Positions 63,303-64,000 of a DNA stretch of 64,000 nucleotides are shown in pieces. Both the position numbers and the translations under genes were made by a program. A model generated the notes under the pieces. That model worked only from the letters and a program-made list of their open reading frames with translations, did not search any database and was not told the DNA's origin. Origin of the DNA: Mesorhizobium sp. M4B.F.Ca.ET.058.02.1.1 (GTDB lineage: Bacteria; Pseudomonadota; Alphaproteobacteria; Rhizobiales; Rhizobiaceae); contig NZ_CP034450.1 in NCBI RefSeq assembly GCF_003952505.1, forward strand, positions 4,650,001-4,714,000, written 5' to 3'. The stretch's first letter is position 1. Each line of letters starts with the position of its first letter.

Positions 63303-64000
63303 GAAGATCAGGCCGCACCATCTGGAGCGCAAGGCGATCCTGTATGTTCGGCAATCCTCGGCCCATCAGGTCCTCCACAATCGTGAGAGCAGCGCCCTGC
63401 AGTATGCGATGCGCGATCGCCTGACGGCGCTTGGCTGGTCTCGCATCGAGACGGTCGACGAAGACCTCGGTCGCTCGGCGGCCGGCGGCGTCACACGTGC
63501 CTGATTCGACCGAATGGTAGCCGAAGTCTGCCTCGGCAAGGTCGGTGCGGTCGCGGCGCGGGAAGTATCGCGCTTCGCCCGCAACAGCCGTGACTGGCAG
63601 CAGCTCATCAAGATGTGCCGCGTCGTCGATACCGTGCTGGTCGATCAGGAGACGGTCTATGCGCCGCGTCAGGGTAATGACCGGCTGCTGCTGGGACCGA
63701 AGGGCAGCCTCAACGAGTACGAACTCGATCTTCTGCGTCAGCGTTCCCTGTCGGCACGCTACGAGAAGGCCCGGCGCGGCGAGCTCATTGTCACGGCCCC
63801 GGTCGGCTTCGTGAAGGTCGGCGACAGGCTTGAGAAGGATCCCGATCGCCGTGTCCAGGACGCCATCATTCTCGTCTTCGACAAGGCGCCCGAACTCGGC
63901 AGCGCCCGGCAGGCCCTGCTCTGGTTCCTCGAGCATGGGCTGGATTTGCCAGCCAAGCGCTACAACGGTGACGTGGTCTGGCGTCGGCCAAATTATGCGA
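63292..64000 (+). pseudogene. Large serine recombinase, nonsense mutation, runs off the window
   Basis: A site-specific recombinase of the resolvase/large-serine class. It starts MMSEKIRPHHLERKAILYVRQSSAHQVLHN (catalytic Ser in YVRQSS), then DRLTALGWSRIETVDEDLGRSAAGG. An in-frame TGA at 63502-63504 replaces the usual Gly before [52 protein letters not shown]. The later part ([30 protein letters not shown]) continues in frame to the window edge. Confidence 0.85.

Noticed and set aside
63502..63504. Selenocysteine at the TGA of the serine recombinase
   Set aside because: Relatives have Gly (GGA) there; a point nonsense mutation explains it.
63142..63936. 264-codon reverse-strand ORF
   Set aside because: It is antisense to the serine recombinase and has no family resemblance; GC-rich codon bias opens this frame.
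1..64000. Symbiosis (nod/nif/fix) genes
   Set aside because: None could be recognised; the symbiosis-island idea rests only on IS content and gene types.

Overview
The window reads as an IS-riddled accessory region (symbiosis-island, genomic-island or plasmid type) of a high-GC alphaproteobacterium, most likely a Rhizobiales member such as Mesorhizobium or Bradyrhizobium. The grounds are GC-rich codon use, Tat-exported peptide-binding proteins, rhizobial-style IS66, IS21, IS110, IS256, IS1182, ISL3, IS6, IS5, IS4 and IS3 remnants, and two RIT (recombinase-in-trio) elements. No rRNA, tRNA, CRISPR, nod, nif or core housekeeping cluster was seen, so the exact replicon type stays open.

Layout. 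1-3.9 kb: an IS66 transposase split by RIT element 1. 4.2-6 kb: a half-size ABC exporter with a perfect palindrome upstream. 6.4-8.1 kb: dead IS110 and a dead GNAT acetyltransferase. 8.6-10 kb: an amidase. 10.6-11.3 kb: a MITE-like inverted repeat and IS6 debris. 11.7-14.2 kb: a SAM-methyltransferase-like gene and an ATP-grasp ligase. 14.5-15.9 kb: IS5 inserted in a BNR-repeat pseudogene. 16-24.3 kb: a complete oligopeptide ABC importer operon with a CapA-type metallophosphatase and a divergent LysR regulator. 25-26.7 kb: IS4 and IS66 debris. 26.7-30.8 kb: decayed purF, a decayed M20 peptidase and an intact class V aminotransferase. 31-34 kb: an Lrp/AsnC regulator and an MmgE/PrpD protein. 34-35 kb: istB and alpha/beta-hydrolase ghosts. 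35.7-38.3 kb: a nearly complete IS66. 38.4-39.7 kb: a second ATP-grasp ligase. 40-43.4 kb: IS scrap. 43.9-44.5 kb: an intact GNAT acetyltransferase. 44.9-45.4 kb: ISL3 scrap. 46-62.4 kb: a second peptide-transport region with two intact and two decayed binding-protein genes, one permease/ATPase operon, and a CocE-type hydrolase. Inside it lies a three-level nest (RIT element 2 in IS21 in IS110). 63.1-64 kb: a small ORF and an interrupted large serine recombinase running off the edge.

How the genes could work together. The surviving non-mobile genes centre on small peptides or amides: two peptide importers, an amidase, an M20 peptidase (dead), a CocE-type hydrolase, two paralogous ATP-grasp amide ligases, a methyltransferase-like protein, an acetyltransferase and an exporter. 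I infer that an amide or peptide metabolite is, or once was, made, exported or scavenged here. The ATP-grasp/GNAT pair occurs twice, which suggests duplication of a small pathway later broken up by mobile elements. Many genes are frameshifted, and reciprocal loss of transporter parts suggests genes on the replicon now complement each other in trans.
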